Part shown: positions 63,318 through 64,000 of the stretch, piece after piece | Layout: the number at the start of each line of letters is the position of its first letter | Position numbering within the stretch: the first letter of the stretch is position 1 | From: Taiwanofungus camphoratus | Taxonomy: Eukaryota; Basidiomycota; Agaricomycetes; Polyporales; Taiwanofungaceae | Length of the DNA stretch: 64,000 nucleotides | Assembly: GCA_003999685.1 (NCBI GenBank) | Contig: CP021229.1 | Span: 1,612,001-1,676,000 of the forward strand | Reading direction: 5' to 3' | Notes under the pieces: model-generated | Databases searched by the model: none | Told to the model about the DNA's origin: nothing | What the model saw: only the letters and a program-made list of their open reading frames with translations | Program-made: the position numbers and the translations under genes

Positions 63318-64000
63318 TTATTGAACTGAACAGATAATACGAAATTCTTGTTACACCCAGGGCCAATCAATGAACTCACTCTGGTAACAGCAAATCTTTC
63401 AGGCTACAAACTTCTCGCAAATGAATTGAGCTTACAAATTGTGGCAGCTTATGACTGTAATCAGTCTCCACTTTGGCTGAACACAGTCACATATGACTTA
63501 CTTAAGCATCATCTCCAAGCATATAAGAAGTGCGCGTAGTGCACACATAATGTTATGCTTTCCACCATTTCTACTTCCTTGCATTGACCATCAGCTACCA
63601 ATGTTGTGGATTGCAGGCACACAGTGCTGGAAGGTTGTTCCATGATCGAGACTTGACACATAGGCCCAATTGGGTCCCCAGACATATTCCTGCCGTAGAC
63701 CCTTGGTCTAACACTATTTAAGTGGGAGCGGTGTCCTGTATGAAGTTTTGGATCAAACACTGCAATCTGTCCTCACAGTGATACATGCTACTGTAGCTTG
63801 TCACTTGAGCAGTCCTGCCATTAGAACCTGTCACAAAGGTTAGTATGTATGTCCACTGCACCTGATCATACCTGGAGGCAGGTGCCTTAAGGTCATTCCC
63901 AATGTCCGCTGAGCAAAGTGGTGTCAGGTCTCTGACTCGCATATAAAGCTGATGCTATTTAAGTTGAATGTACACAATAGCAGCAACCACTCGCATCCAC
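63318..64000. other. Downstream flank, no gene recognised
   Basis: About 680 bp to the window end. Neither strand gives a recognisable product. A short palindrome, cccaattggg, occurs near 63664. Confidence 0.4.

Overview
The window is nuclear DNA of a filamentous basidiomycete, most likely a mushroom-forming Agaricomycete. The evidence is that protein genes are cut by many short introns of about 50-70 nt, the gene density is about one per 3 kb, and several predicted proteins belong to families I know only from basidiomycetes. There is no operon structure. I saw no rRNA, tRNA, CRISPR array or intact transposon.

Region 1 (1-22 kb) is a dense housekeeping block. It holds the 3' bulk of the spliceosomal helicase BRR2 (+), a TDG/MUG-type mismatch DNA glycosylase (-), the COPII coat protein SEC31 (+), the GTPase GPN2 (-), a RecQ helicase (+) and a serine/proline-rich protein with a conserved C-terminus (-). 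Strands alternate, so the genes form convergent tail-to-tail pairs (BRR2/TDG, SEC31/GPN2, RecQ/19.7-21.5 kb) and two short divergent promoters (TDG/SEC31, GPN2/RecQ).

Region 2 (22-41 kb) contains the cleavage and polyadenylation factor CFT1/CPSF160 (-), a tandem pair of omega-like glutathione transferases whose second copy looks damaged (+), a basidiomycete Ser/Pro-rich protein (+), ribosomal protein eL14 with a six-base first coding exon (-), an aldo/keto reductase (-) and the frame-broken remains of an NmrA-like gene (-). Spacing between genes is wider here.

Region 3 (41-47 kb) is strikingly GC-rich. It carries a proline-rich protein with an EH-like N-terminus and NPF motifs (+) and a divergent G-protein alpha subunit (+) with Ser in place of the catalytic Gln. 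Three 31-bp repeats lie immediately before the G-alpha start codon, and a microsatellite-rich spacer follows it.

Region 4 (47.8-64 kb) is accessory in character. It has a very large TPR-CHAT protein (-), a single-pass membrane protein (+), an F-box protein (-) and a P-type Na+/K+-ATPase-like gene (+) inactivated by several independent lesions. Noncoding gaps of 1-1.7 kb separate them.

I found no convincing new multi-gene system. The observations most worth a second look are two internal microexons (6 nt in RecQ, 12 nt in BRR2), altered key residues in RecQ and the G-alpha subunit, the 31-bp repeat array, and the decaying members of the GST, NmrA and ATPase families.
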